This document shows positions 43,283 to 55,527 of a DNA stretch of 64,000 bases, piece after piece. The notes beneath the pieces were generated by a model, which did not search any database, was not told the origin of the DNA, and worked only from the letters and a program-made list of their open reading frames with translations. Positions within the stretch are counted from its first letter, which is position 1. Each line of letters begins with the position of its first letter. Source of the stretch: Fistulifera solaris (taxonomy: Eukaryota; Bacillariophyta; Bacillariophyceae; Naviculales; Stauroneidaceae); assembly GCA_030295235.1 (NCBI GenBank), contig AP026127.1, forward strand, positions 1,304,501 to 1,368,500. The letters run 5' to 3'. The translations under genes were made by a program, and so were the position numbers.

Positions 43283-45074
43283 ATGACGGGTGATAAGTGG
43301 ATGACTTCCGGCGCGAACAGATTGAAGTCGCGTATGAATAGGTCTTTCGAAAGACGAGCGTCTTTGGGAGATGTGCCGTCGCCGAGAATCTCATTTTCGC
43401 GTGAGCCTTCAACGACGACAAAAAGACATCCCAGCTTTGTTAGGAGAAGCATTAGAGGGAGTACGTAATTAATTGATGAATCATTTCAATGAATTTGGCT
43501 TCATGCGCTGACTCTTTCTTTGTGTTTTAGTGACGGGAACGTATTCAAAATGGGCCGATCCTCTTTATAGGCGCGCCGTTACCCCGTCTAGTCCTGCACG
43601 TGGTCCCCTTCATCATCAGCATCAAGAAAGCGGCTATCCACCAGGAACAATTCTTCCTCAACCTAGCCGTGATAGCAGAGCAGCATCATGGCACGAACTG
43701 CCCGTTGCAGCGAATCCAGCTTTATTTCAGCGTTGTGATCCTTATCAAGATCAGCAATATCGTTCACCTCACGCACAGCTGCAACAACAACAACAACTCG
43801 CTTTCCTTGAGCCCCATCATCCTGCTTCGTACGGATACGAGCCAACCATTGCAGCTAACCCTACCTATTTCGCACGTCAAACGCTCCCCCTTCCGGAAGA
43901 AATGCCACATTATCGCGAAGCGACTTATCAAAATCAAAATGTTGCGCACTATCAAGGCCCTCAGTCTGGTGATCACGATGGATGGAAAAGTCGTGAGCAC
44001 CTTGTACCATACGCACCTTTTCCGCCGAATGAGTATGGCTATGACGCTATGAATCGCGAACACGCGGATGTGGCATTCTCGCAGCAGTGTTATGCATTTC
44101 AGGGCGATGACACTCTTGCTCACCAAATGGCTCGAATGCCGAAAGACGACGGACGAGGGATAGAGCAGTTTCGGAACCGGAACATGACGTTTGATCGAGA
44201 TGCGGCATCAATCTGCAGTAATGTGGGGATGGGACCTTTACCTTTTGAGCGACATGTTGCCGGAGAAAATTCACTGCACCAAGATTCGCTAATCGGCATG
44301 ACGAATATTCACCCAGAGTCAGATATCAACGATTTTGGAGCCAACTCAAACACGAAATTTCAACTCCCTTTGGATACAGCAGCTGTTCTTTCGTCCTCGA
44401 GAATGCCGGATGAAGCATTTGCGTATTGCAAGCGAGAGAACTTTGTGGACAATGAACATCCTGATTTCCGCGAAAGATGGATTCCCGGCCAGACCAAGTT
44501 CGACCTCAACTTACTAAAAAACAACGAGAACTTCAACGAAGATATCCAGGGATATGAGTTTCCTCAGGGAATAGAACGCTTTAAATGCAGATCGCATGAT
44601 GACGTGAAGGCCAACAAGAAGTCGGACTCGTCAGAGCGTAGAAAAGAAGAAAGCGAGAACAGTAGTAACCTGTCACATGAAAAAATTCAACCAGCAAGCA
44701 TGAATCGCGATGCTTCTCGAGATAGTTTCTCAAGTAGCAAGCGACCTGTCAACGGTGTGAAGGCGACTGAGTCCACTTCATCACAACACAAGGAGGAGCA
44801 AAGCAAAGGAATCACTAACAAAAGGAAACGGCTTGATGTGGATCACGAAGACGATCTCAAAGAGAACGAGCCGCCTCCGAACGAGACGGAAACGCGCTTG
44901 ATCGGTGCTCCGTTAGCCTTTCGCTTTTTCGACGGGGGTGTCGAAGTTGATATAGGTGGACGCCCAGTCGACGCGAAGAAGAGGAACGGTCACTCTGTAA
45001 AGCAGCCACCAAATTCCAGCCCAGATTCCCTCGTAAACATGAATTGGCAAAACGACGAATCTTTGTGGGGGTGA
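43283..45074 (+). CDS. Unknown disordered protein, two exons
   Basis: Exon 1 is 43283-43460 (MTGDKWMTSGANRLKSRMN), donor GTACGT. The intron is 43461-43530 with acceptor TTTTAG. Exon 2 is 43531-45074. The joining codon is A|TG, giving SIRGMTGTYSKWADPLYRR in frame; the protein is 573 residues. Composition is Gln/His/Tyr/Pro-rich in the middle (PHAQLQQQQQLAFLEPHHPA) and Lys/Glu/Ser-rich later (SERRKEESENSSN). There is a nuclear-type basic cluster (NKRKRLDVDHEDD). The conserved-looking C-terminal block is LAFRFFDGGVEVDIGGRPV, then a terminal LVNMNWQNDESLWG. I recognise no domain; a nuclear regulatory role is a guess from composition only. Confidence 0.75.
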
Positions 45075-45432
45075 ATGAAATGAGATGAGTTACGGTTAGC
45101 GGTTGCCTGATGATAATTCGTGCATTTCAATCGAGTTGACTCTGTATACAATACTGTCAATTAAAATAGATTGTGTGTATGATTTCATTTCAAAAATGTC
45201 TAGACTTACGTCCGCCTAATTAATGCAATAGCCGAGATCGCGAAATTTTAGTGTTTTACTATACTATTATTAGACTAGCGAGAAGGAAGATCATAGCTTT
45301 TGCGACAAACTCGTGTATCGTTCGGTTCACGAGTTCACAACATCCACGAAAACACCGACACCATTATTATTTGCATTCGATCCGATTGCCATTCATCCTT
45401 TCAAATGATGCTGAAGGTCATTATTTTATAAC
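45075..45432. other. Intergenic
   Basis: AT-rich promoter region of the AFG2-like gene; nothing recognised. Confidence 0.45.
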
Positions 45433-48085
45433 ATGACACGTAAAAAAGAACCAAGAGAGACAACAAAAAGGTGCTAGTGCTAGTACTGCTGGAGAGAATT
45501 TTTTAAAAGCAAAGACCAGTAAACTCCTACCTGTTCGTGTGATCGGGGCAACGAAGAGCCCGTCCTGTTCGAAACAAACGATAATCATCAACGTTTCGGA
45601 GCACGATGCATCTTTGCTAAATGTAAAAGTGCAAGATGAACTGATACTTATTTCGGTGGCGGAAGATGGCGGAGTGCGAAAAGTATCATCGATCATCATC
45701 GGTAATGCTGCCATTTCTCGATCCGAGCGCCAGAGTCCAGGGCAACCAAGCTCTAAAACAAAAACAGCAACTCCAGGGACCGTCATCGTGTCGCCTACGG
45801 GATCTCAATCAACAACAAAGCCTCCGCAAACACCTATTGACACGACAAGCGAACTTCCACAACGAACTCCGGATGATAAAAGGGATTTTCATTCAGGCGA
45901 GATGGCCTTACTTCGCCTTCCACCCCATCGAATCCAAAAAATTCTCCGTCTATACGAAGTTTTCAGACACAAGAGAAATGTTGGATCATTCCGATGACAT
46001 CGGCTCTGGGACGTTTCGTTGCACAAAATGTATGCTCTGATGCAGTGAGAGTTGATATTCGACCGGAGATAGAAGGAGACATGGTTGTAACATCAGCCCT
46101 ACGGGTCTTGGAAAGACTAGTATTGGCGAATTGTGTGGGTCGATATTTTCAAAAAGGCGAAACAATCAACATTTCATTTCAGGGGAGGACCATCGATGTC
46201 ATGCTCAATTCTATTGAAGCGTCCCCGAGACTGTACCTTTAGATGCAGCATTCAAACAAATGTCTTTGGAGGAAAACGACATCGTAAGCGATGACGACGA
46301 TGACGGAGGCAAAGAAAACTACTTGAGATGCCTCATAGAAAGGACGGATTGTCAATTGTTTAGAATTCATAAAGATACTCAAGTGATTTGTCGCGCGAAA
46401 GACGACGAAACAAAAGAGAGCTTGTACGATCAAGGACCTTTAGTGGTCGGCCTCGATGACACATTGAGCTCATTGAGAACTTTTCTAGAAACCAGCTTGG
46501 AGCGCAGCGATCTTTTTTCTTTTGGAGATGTTCGAATGAAACCTCCCAAGGGTGTGTTGTTGCACGGTCCAAGTGGCGTAGGAAAGAGCCAAGTAGCGAA
46601 ACAAATCGAACGAGAGCTCAAGATGCGATCTCATGATGTGACATACGTAAGCTGCGCATCACTTCGATCCAAAGCGGCGGTAGTCGGAGAAGCAGAGCGA
46701 TCGCTTACTTCGTTCTTTGATTCGTTAACTCGCAGCAAGCTATTAATTTTAGATGACGTGCATCTTATATGCCCCCGGAGAGGTAGCTCGACCAGTGGAA
46801 CTGATCAACTGGCTGCAACGCTGCTTGCGCTCATGGACGGAGTCTCAAACAAAGAGGAGCGCCCTTTGCTATCCTTGCTATTACCAACAATCCCTCACTG
46901 CTAGACGCTGCCATTCGACGACCTGGGCGGCTGGATACAGAAATTGAAGTCCCTTTGCCAGATCAACCGTCAACTCGAGCGGATATAATGAAATTTATCA
47001 TTCAGAGAATGAAGGTCACGGCCAATTCTGTTAGTGCAGATGATTGGTTGGATCTTGGTAAACTTGCAAAGGGTTTCAGTGGCTCTGATTGCATGCTTGC
47101 AATGAAAGAGGCGATACGGGCAGCATCGGTTCACTCATTACAAAACAGGTTGGAATTTGGAGCAGATTTGAAACTTACAGACCTTCGATCTTCTATCCGG
47201 GCAACTAAGCCTTCCACGATCAAAGCAATAACAGTTGAAATTCCCGAAGTAAAGTGGTCTTCGATCGGTGGAATGGAATCCGTGAAGAGGCAAATCAAGG
47301 ATGCCATTGATTTTCCTGATGAGCATAGCACTGCTTTCCGAGATCTAGGAATATCCGCGCCAAACGGCATTCTTCTTTACGGACCACCGGGTTGTTCCAA
47401 GACCTTGATGGCAAGAGCTCTTGCGACCGAAGGCAAAATGAATTTCCTCGCAGTGAAAGGACCCGAGCTTTTGAGTAAATGGCTTGGAGAAAGTGAACGA
47501 GCGTTGGCATCACTATTTAAAAGAGCTCGAATGGCTAGTCCTTCTATTATCTTTTTCGACGAGCTTGATGCCATTGCTTCAAAGCGTGGTAGCGCCGATT
47601 CGACAAGTAGTGGGCGATTACTCTCTCAGCTGTTGACAGAACTTGACGGCGTTTCTCATTCATCTTTCGGAGGCAAGGCACGACGAGTTGTCGTTGTTGG
47701 TGCGACAAACCGGCCTGACTTGCTGGATAGCGCGCTCACTCGACCCGGAAGAATCGATCGAAAGATATACGTTGGCGTTCCAGACATGAAAAGTCGTGCG
47801 CAAATATTCAAGCTCAATCTCAGCACCAAATCATTGGATGAAGACGTTAACTTTGATCTACTGGCAAGCGACGAAATCAGCGACGGGTTTTCTGGTGCAG
47901 AGGTGGTAGCGATTTGTAAGGATGCGGCTTTGCTGGCTTTGGAAGAGAGCGATGTTCGCGCAGTGGATCCAACACAGGTAACGATTGGTATGCGTCATCT
48001 ATTACAGGCAATCCGATCAACTCCCAAACAAATAACTTCAGAAATGCTCGACTTCTACTCGTCGTACCGTCTAACAGTCCAGTGA
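45433..48085 (+). CDS. AFG2/SPATA5-type tandem AAA ATPase, frame-interrupted
   Basis: Likely start is ATG 45433, with an A-run offset just after. The chain then passes three one-base slips, at TTTT 45896-45899, CCCC 46223-46226 and TTT 46865-46867, each repaired by one base more in the run. Domain D1 has LLHGPSGVGKSQVAKQI (Walker A) and LLILDDVHLICPRR, where the usual Walker B Glu is Asp. D2 has YGPPGCSKTLMARALA, the Cys-Ser variant typical of AFG2/SPATA5, then IIFFDELDAIASKRG and the GATNRPDLLDSALTRPGRID box. Members extract Rlp24 from pre-60S particles in yeast (Drg1). The last residues are intact (YSSYRLTVQ). The gene is convergent with the carrier at 48172. Confidence 0.8.
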
Positions 48086-48171
48086 TGACATAGGGATAAA
48101 AACCAAACAGCTCATTTTGGAGATAACATAAGAAGTAATCAATTCTATCAATGATGGCCTCATCAGACCAA

Positions 48172-50281
48172 CTACACCATTTGTACCTCGGCCTTTTTTG
48201 AAATGTCCGTGGCATCAGAGCCTTGTCCCTCCTCCTCATGGCTCAATTCGTCATCGTCCTCAATTGCACAACTTGTTTCCTCTTTATCGTTCTGTGAAGA
48301 CGCCAATTCCACATTTGTGTATTCATTCTCAACTTGATCTTCATCGTCGCCACCCACGATATACCCGGTCTCAATGTACTCATCAAATTTCTTTCCCATG
48401 AAACGTGCATTCCAAATTAGAAACGATGCAACACCCATTCCCACGAAGCTTCCGTTTGCAATTAGATTGGCTGCACTATCCGAAAAGAAGTTCGTAACGA
48501 GACTGCCAAGTGCTTTGGAGCCTCGTGCACCAAAGATATCGATCCAGCTCTTTGCTTTGTACCGCACCGCAGAACTGGTGGGCTGGTAGAGGATTTCTTT
48601 GGTGGGATTGTTGAGTGCGTACGAATTTGCTTTGAGCAACATCATAGCACCAAAAACAACGTAGAGAGTGGGGTAAAGTCTCACGAAAATGATGACGCAC
48701 AAACAAAGGGAAGGAAAAAGTAGGAGTGTCAATCGGAGGCCAAGGAAGCGAATCACCGCACTGGTTCCGAACAAGCTAAACAAAAACGACAAAGAATTCG
48801 TAGCCTGTCCAAATAGACCCATGAATGAGGCAAAGGCAGCGGTGGCTTGAGCTGATGTTCCATGTTCACCTGTCAGTGCGTCGTAGCAGTCCATTCCCAT
48901 TTCGCAAGGATACTCCTCGGCGAAATACTCTTTCGCAAGAAGTTTCATTGTAAAGTCAACAATAGTCACCTCAACCATAAATAAGCAGCTAATGGCAAAG
49001 ATTCCCTTCACGTAGTTGTGTTTCGCAAAGAGATGCAGTCCTTCCAAAATTCCGGTCTTGGCTTTCTTCGTTGTTGTAGGGTTGCTGGCATTTCTATCCT
49101 GAACACCATAGGTGGCTATGTAAAACCGCATTGTTCCTTGCAACAGCAGCATGCAGAGGGCACCGATCATGTAACATGAAGCCACGCTGCGATTGCGGGC
49201 GAGACGATTCGCATGAGTGAAAGAGCGCCAATCAGAGCAAATACTTTGCAAAGTGCACTCACCCTATTGTTTCCGCAAACCTAGCTACCGTCGGACCAAT
49301 AATACTTCCGATCTGTGCCGTGGCAACAATAATACCGTAACTGGCTTTGGCTGTCTCGAGCGTAATGTTCGAGTTGGCAAACGACCAAAACAAACTGACC
49401 ATGACGGAACCAAAGGATTCGATCGTACAGTAACTTATCCATCCCAAAAGTCGATACGGACTCGGTTTTTCATTTTTCAGCCCGATAGTGGGGTGCATCA
49501 GTAATAGAGCGATAACAATGAATGCGCCAAAGTAAAACGTTCCGAAGATGTAGAAGAGACGATGCTTGGGGATATCCGAGTCCAGTAAATGATTGTAAAT
49601 CGATACGACGCCAAGAACGACGAAAACCGACACAATTTTGGCTTTCGGGATAGTCTCAATTCCACAGAGAGCCGACAGGACAGGGTCTTTCAAAGAGCGC
49701 AGCAGCCAGTAGCCACCGATCATAAAGAAAAGCGTCGAAGCCAAGCAAAGCGTTCGTATCATTTCTGCCGGTGGAAGTTTGTCACCGTAGAGTCGTTTGT
49801 AAATCCTTTCCAATATCCGCAACACGCGAGCCATTCTTCGTTCGGAAGAGTTTCCGTGCGACTCCCACATCGGTCGATCAAAGAACTCGTCTTCGTTTTG
49901 CTCGTCCTTTTCTTGATCATACGACTTGCTTTCGCCTTTAATGAGCCCTTTCGAAGCACTGTTTGCCTCAATCACTTCACCACGCGGTCCTTTTCCCGCA
50001 GACTGCGTATTCATAGAACTCCAAGATTGACCGCTTTGACTTCCTTCACCTTTTCCTACCGATGCCGCAAGGCGCTGTGCCTCGGGAGAACTCATCGGAA
50101 AAGGGTCATTTTGTGGCGACATTTCTCGTCTAGTTTTGCCGATTAGAGGGCTCCTTTCCTCAACTGTCGCGCAAAGAAAGATAGGAATGCACACGAGACC
50201 TGAAACCACAACAAGTAAGTTACGGATATCAATACTTATTATTATCGCATTGCCGAGACATGCAGCCGCATTGCTCATCAT
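48172..50281 (-). CDS. TLC-family ATP/ADP-type nucleotide transporter, copy 2, two exons
   Basis: Exon 1 is 49263-50281 and exon 2 is 48172-49186, with a 76-bp intron (GTGAGT...AATCGCAG) inside the codon linking FAETIG to VASCYMIG. I start at ATG 50281 ([13 protein letters not shown]), giving a hydrophobic N-terminal stretch that may be a signal ([15 protein letters not shown]); ATG 50122 is an alternative. After a charged linker come the TLC helices: [75 protein letters not shown] and [21 protein letters not shown] followed by [14 protein letters not shown]. The last of these is the expected nucleotide-carrier signature. The acidic C-terminus ends KKAEVQMV. Copy 1 lies 11 kb away on the other strand and is much diverged, so this is an old pair. 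Confidence 0.88.
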
Positions 50282-50610
50282 CGTCTTGTTGTCGACCGCG
50301 ATCGCACGCGTGCGTATCAACCAGTACCGGATAAAGTGTGGATATACAGTTACAAAACTTCCCTCTGTCGTAGAAGCACTAACGGATCGTCTGTTTGCGT
50401 ATTCACGAGCGACGACCTACTATGTCATCGCCTAAAAGTCGAGAGACTCTAGACTTCTAGACTAATAGCTCGTGCACCTAACTCTGTTTTCGATGAGACA
50501 TAGCCACAAAACTATCAAATGAATACAACTATGAAAGCCAAAAGTATAAGTAGCATGCCTGAATAATGATTAAGGAAAACACTAACTTTAAGAAAAGCTG
50601 AATAGCAAAA
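50282..50610. other. Intergenic
   Basis: Promoter of carrier copy 2 and 3' flank of MAK16; nothing recognised. Confidence 0.45.
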
Positions 50611-51545
50611 TTACCAATCATTCGTTGCAGCCACCATTTCTTGCTGTTCGTCTTCTCTCTCCTCCTCATATTCAATTTCAACTCGAGGACCTCGTCTTCT
50701 GTTTTCTTTCTTCGGCTTCTTGGGCTTTTCGTCGTCGGAGTCGGAACTACTATCGTTTGATTCGTCCGAATCATCGTCACTTCCTTTACCCCATTTGCCG
50801 TCTCCCATGTAATCCATATCTTCCATGTCATCTTCCATTTCCTCTTCTTCAGAGTCAAGATCTTCCACATATTCAACAAGACCTTCCTCTTCTTCCTCCT
50901 CACTTTCTGATTCAGTCTCCTCTTCCACTTCTTCTTCTTCCTCCGCATGATCGAGCGCCTTATTGTACGACATTTCAGGAAAGTTGTAAATATCACCATA
51001 CGCTCCTTTCGCCAGACGTTGTACGAGCTCTTTCTCGATAGACTTTTCTAACTTGGCAGCAATCAATGCCTTTCTCTCTCGGCGTTCTTCTCTTTGTTCA
51101 ATCTTACGATGAATGCCGACCACCTTGGCTTTGCGACCGGCCCGTGCCTTGAGTTCAATCTTCCTCATGCGAATCAAGTACTGATGTATTTTCGTCAATC
51201 TTTGTTTGTTGCGATGAATCAATACTTTGGGAAAATACGCTAAATGTTCGTCGATTTGCGCCAGGGCTTTGCTGTAGTTCCGTGATAAAGTGATGCGTTC
51301 CCAGAGATTCTTGGGAGAATGCGCTCGTTCTACAGTCTTGATGTAGAGGCTGATTTTACCTTCTTCCTCTCGAATCGTAGCGTATCTCGAATTCGCCAGA
51401 GGACAACTGGTGCGATTGCAAAGACCCGTCACCGAATAGGGATGCCGACAGAAATGGGTCTTGTCGGAAGGGCTTTCCCAATTGTTGTCTTGTACGAACA
51501 AAATTGGTGGTTGATAACCTGCCATATCATCTCATCGTGCTGCAT
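50611..51545 (-). CDS. MAK16: MAK16 ribosome-biogenesis factor, one slip near the start
   Basis: The conserved N-terminus [19 protein letters not shown] starts at ATG 51545. Nineteen codons later the frame slips: one more base at 51482-51483 joins KTT to [18 protein letters not shown], after which the frame is open to 50611. Without that base a shorter frame starting at 51525 lacks the family's first 20 residues. [55 protein letters not shown] and [16 protein letters not shown] are all hallmarks. The C-terminal third is Glu/Asp/Ser-rich and ends with [10 protein letters not shown], as in other eukaryotes. MAK16 is needed for 60S pre-rRNA processing in the nucleolus. The slip is best read as a sequence error because the gene is essential in yeast. 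Confidence 0.93.
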
Positions 51546-52007
51546 GATTCTGTAAGAGAGAAAGGAAGTATTCACAACAACTTGAATCGATAGTTTAGGA
51601 ACAGATTATTCTTTTTGTTGTTGCACTTATCTTTTGTCTCGATGAACTTTGGTTGGTTGTTGCAAAATGCAAAATGGAGGTTGGATGGCCGGAGAAGGAG
51701 TGGAGGACAGACGTAATAACCGTAACCTTATCTACCTACTTCGTAGTTACAACGCATTTCAGTTAGAAACTGCCATCTAACGGCTTGATTTATGGGGAGT
51801 ACATAATTCTACAGAGATACCTTCAAATAGATTCTACATACACGAATGTTAATTAGACGCACGTCGGCGTGATACAAAAACATGCCGCACTTTTCCATTT
51901 TCCATTCGCGCACTGTTGCATTCTGTGGAATCATCATTCTCATCATTCCTTCACAAGCTTGTAGATCTTCTTCGTTAGTTCACAACAAGTCAGCAAGTAC
52001 ATCAATC
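51546..52007. other. Divergent spacer
   Basis: An ATG at 51882 in frame with the next gene would add a hydrophobic extension (VAFCGIIILIIPSQACRSS). Copies B and C lack it, so I treat it as flank. Nothing else is recognised. Confidence 0.4.
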
Positions 52008-53441
52008 ATGAGCACTCTCATCAAGCGTGCTATGGAAAGAGGCGATATCCGCTTGAAATCATTTCATCGCGTGAAGACCCTCGATCAATTCTTATGCAGC
52101 GTCGAACGACTGCGGCGTGTTTGGATCGACGAGCTTGACGTGTTCGTAACTGTCTTGAAAGCAAATTTTCGACAGGACGAGGCGTTTTTTCGTAAGCGCT
52201 ATAGTTTCTGGATTCGTTTCGTAATCAGGATTGATGAAGATATGTTTTGTTTTCACGGGAAGGATTCGATGCAACTGGCCTCCACTATCACACACGTGCT
52301 TGCACTTCCGGATCCTGAACCTGACGACTCTATGCAGAACGCTACTCAATCTTGAGAAATACTAGTTCTGGGGTCGAGCTTCGATTTAGAAGTTATGATG
52401 GGGGAGCTAGTCCTCTCTCCCACCCAGCTACGGACCATCCTGTCGACCCATGCTACCCATTCGTACAGTTTTTTCAGACTTAATCTTTCTCCGTCGCAGT
52501 CCGTTGTCCTTGCTGAGATGGACATACTGCATTGTGCTGGTTATTGTTCGATCAGTGACGAGGGTCTGGCATTGGTAGACTATCTTGAACATGACAATGG
52601 AACACGAACTTTGAGTACATTTGAAAGTCTTTCTTGTGAAGCTGCTTGGATGAAAATACTTGAGTTTATACAGCGTTCTACGTACCCTGTTTTTAATGAA
52701 CTCGTGCATGAAAACTATGACGAAATGAACCTTGAGAAATGGACTTTCTTCGCTCGCGCAAATGTCAATTCAATCAAATCATATGTCAGCCGCCGTTCTG
52801 TGGAAGAAGGTCAACTCGACGCTATTGTTGAAAGTCTACGAAATGGTACAATGAGAGCGCATAAACTTGACTTGCGCTTTTCTTGGCCTGATGAGTCTAC
52901 GTTTCGGGATCTGTTTGATGCGTTGTCTTCTACCGAGTGTCGTCTAAAAGATCTACGCTTCCATGCAACAAATACTGACAGTCGTATGGCTGCTCTTATC
53001 AATGATAAATACATTATCAATATGCTGCACGCGAATATAAGCCTCGAAACATTGGGTATCAAGTGCGAGGACGACTCGCCAGGATTTCTTTCAATGGGAA
53101 TTTTGAACGCCGCTGCGGAGCACCCTTGTCTTCGTAAACTCATTTTTCGGCCGCCTGCGGAACTGGATCCGCCCCCAGTTAGACAGTCCGATCCATTCAA
53201 CATTTGGTACCGAAACAATCCTTCTCTCTGTATTCTGATTGATACCAGTAGAAGTTACTGGAACAATGGAGCAGAAAACTGGCAAGATTACGTCCATTTT
53301 TGTCGATTCGGGCTTTTGCAACAAGTTAGCAATGAAAGAATCCGCTCCCATTTGCTTGTCGCGGCCTTGGCCAACCATTCTAGCTCTCCCAAACGCATCC
53401 ACTATCTCTTGTCGGAGAACCAAGACGTATTTGCAAAGTAA
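52008..53441 (+). CDS. Leucine-rich-like family, copy A (in-frame TGA)
   Basis: ATG 52008 (MSTLIKRAMERGDIRLKSF) aligns with the starts of copies B and C. The N-terminal module contains RRVWIDELDVFVTV and FHGKDSMQLASTITHVLALP. An in-frame TGA at 52354-52356 then interrupts an otherwise continuous frame; the next part resumes with ELVLSPTQLRTIL. The C-terminal ~300 residues have spaced leucine-rich-like segments: TFRDLFDALSSTECRLKDL, NISLETLGIKCEDDSPG, HPCLRKLIF. It ends in a very conserved block (CRFGLLQQVSNERIRSH, then PKRIHYLLSENQDVFAK). The pattern recalls RNI-type repeats without an obvious F-box. The copy is either broken, misread at the TGA, or translated as two proteins. Confidence 0.6.
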
Positions 53442-54071
53442 ATGCGTGCTCATGACGATTCGACGGTATTTATTTCATATGTCACAATATTGTGGCTGCT
53501 CGCAGCTTCAGTCTCATACAGAACAAACATAATAAGGAGTAGCAAGTATAGCTTTACTTAGACGATACGTTAGTACTTGACCTCATTCGGCTTCCTTTTA
53601 CTGCTGAAGCTTCATGCCCAACTAATCACCGATTGTCCCGCAAAAAGCGTATATTGCATCAATTAACCCCGTTGCGTCGCTTGGAGACCCAAATTGTTAT
53701 CTTTCTGCGACAAGGAGCTAGGTCTACCTTGTTGACTATCGTGATAGAGGCCTTATTTTAATTTGCTAGGGAGTGGACTTACCTCATGAATCATGAATCA
53801 TGAACTGGGAACGGGAACGGGGAGAGGACAGACGCAATATTCTTATCCTTAATTTGATTTAGTACCAGGTACACCTACAATTTTTTGCGCACGACGACGC
53901 AATGACACGCGCGCGGTCGCATCAAAATCACCCTCCCGATCGCGTCGCGAGCCGCATTGCCTTTGCCCTTTACCAGGTATTTTGTTCTCCTTCCTGGAAC
54001 CTTCCTTTCTTCATTATATGTTTCTCTTATAAGTCGCACATCCATCAACTACCACGTAAAGCGTCTTTACT
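53442..54071. other. Spacer, partly shared with the flank of copy C
   Basis: The stretch at 53599-53700 (AACCCCGTTGCGTCGCT, then GACCCAAATTGTTA) recurs at 60760-60852 after copy C, so the duplicated unit extends beyond the coding part. No gene is supported. Confidence 0.55.
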
Positions 54072-55527
54072 ATGACTTATTATATCGAGAGTCTCCCTAA
54101 AGAGGGGGATTATCGCTTGATTGGATTGCAACACATGGAGAAACTCGATGACTTTTAAGCCAACTATATGAGGACGAGCGACTTTGGATCGATGAGCTTG
54201 ACGTTTTCGTTACTGCTAGTATTACGTGGGACCTCGAATGGCGCCCACAACAATCTTTTATTGACTACACTGAGTTCAAATTGGATATCGAAGCATACGA
54301 AGGAAATGAGGAATACCAGTGCTTTTTCTATGGGAAGGACTTGATGCATTTGGCATCCACTATCACCCATGTCCTTGCGCTTCCGGATCCTGACTTTAGT
54401 GCCGTTGGCCCTCCGTATCCCTGTCGATATCGAAATATCACTCTATGGGGAAGAGAACCTTGCGGCGGGCGTGACTTTGTACGGAAGGACCTGATCCTCT
54501 CTCCAGCTCAGCTACGGACTGTTCTGTCTACAAACGTTCTACACCGGTGCACATTACTTGGATTCAATCTTTCTCCTTCACAATCCATCGTTCTAGCTGA
54601 AACCAACAAACTCAATCGTGCTACTTCGTGTTCGATTAGTGACCAGGGGCTCTAGGGTTGGTGCATTACCTTGAACATGACAACGGGACTCGAACGTTGG
54701 GCGTTTTGGATGACCATTTTGGGGGTGCTTGGAGGAACATGTTCGAATTTCTACGACGTTCCACGTATCCTGTCTTCGAAACACTAAATTTAGCTTCACG
54801 CCGCGGAAATCCGGAGGGATGGGCCCTCTTCACTCAAGCGAATGTCAACTCAATCTACATACTCGCCGATACCCATGACTTGGAAATAGATACTGGTTAC
54901 TACAGTCCTATTATCGAAGCTCTTCAAGATGGTACATTGAGGGCTCCAACAATCGAATTGAGGATTAATGTTTGTAGAAGAGACGGGGAACTTCATGTGT
55001 GCACCTTTCAGGATCTGTTTCATGCTTTGTCTTCTACTGAGTGTCCCCTGAAAGAGTTACTTTTTCTGGCAGACATTTCTGACAGTCGTATTACTACTCT
55101 TCTCTTTGACGAACACATGATCAATATGCTGCGAGCTAATACGAGCCTCGAAATATTGGGTATCAAGTGCGAGGACGACTCATCAGGATTTCTTTCAATG
55201 GGAATTTTGAACGCCGCTGCGGAGCACCCTCGTCTTCGAAAACTTATTTATTCGCCGCCTGTGAAACTGGATCCGCCCCCAGTTAGACAGTCCGATCCAT
55301 TCAACATTTGGTACCGCAACAATCCTTTGCACGAAATTGTTTTTGAGGGTATGCGGTCAGAGAAATGGCAAGATTACGTCCATTTTTGTCGATTCGGGCT
55401 TTTGCAACAAGTTAGCAATGAAAGAATCCGCTCCCATTTGCTTGTCGCGGCCTTGGCCAACCATTCTAGCTCTCCCAAACGCATCCACTATCTCTTGTCG
55501 GAGAACCAAGACGTATTTGCAAAGTAA
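54072..55527 (+). CDS. Leucine-rich-like family, copy B, frame-interrupted
   Basis: ATG 54072 (MTYYIESLPKEGDYRLIG). Slips at TTTT 54153-54156 and near 54654 are each bridged by one base. The order of modules is the same as in copy A: RLWIDELDVFVTA, FYGKDLMHLASTITHVLALP, LILSPAQLRTVLS, LVHYLEHDNGTRTLG, TFQDLFHALSSTECPLKEL, NTSLEILGIKCEDDSSG, HPRLRKLIY. Copy B keeps an intact linker between the N-terminal module and LSPAQL (VGPPYPCRYRNITLWG), where copy A has a TGA. From 55367 to 55552 it is base-for-base identical with 53281-53466 of copy A, including part of the 3' flank, while upstream parts are clearly diverged. Confidence 0.65.

Noticed and set aside
36081-46867. Programmed ribosomal frameshifting at homopolymers
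   Set aside because: Runs differ in base and length, lie in unrelated genes and lack a common slippery heptamer or downstream structure; sequence error is simpler.
52354-52356. Selenocysteine at the in-frame TGA
   Set aside because: No conserved Cys or redox motif at that place in copies B and C, and no hairpin that I can recognise downstream.
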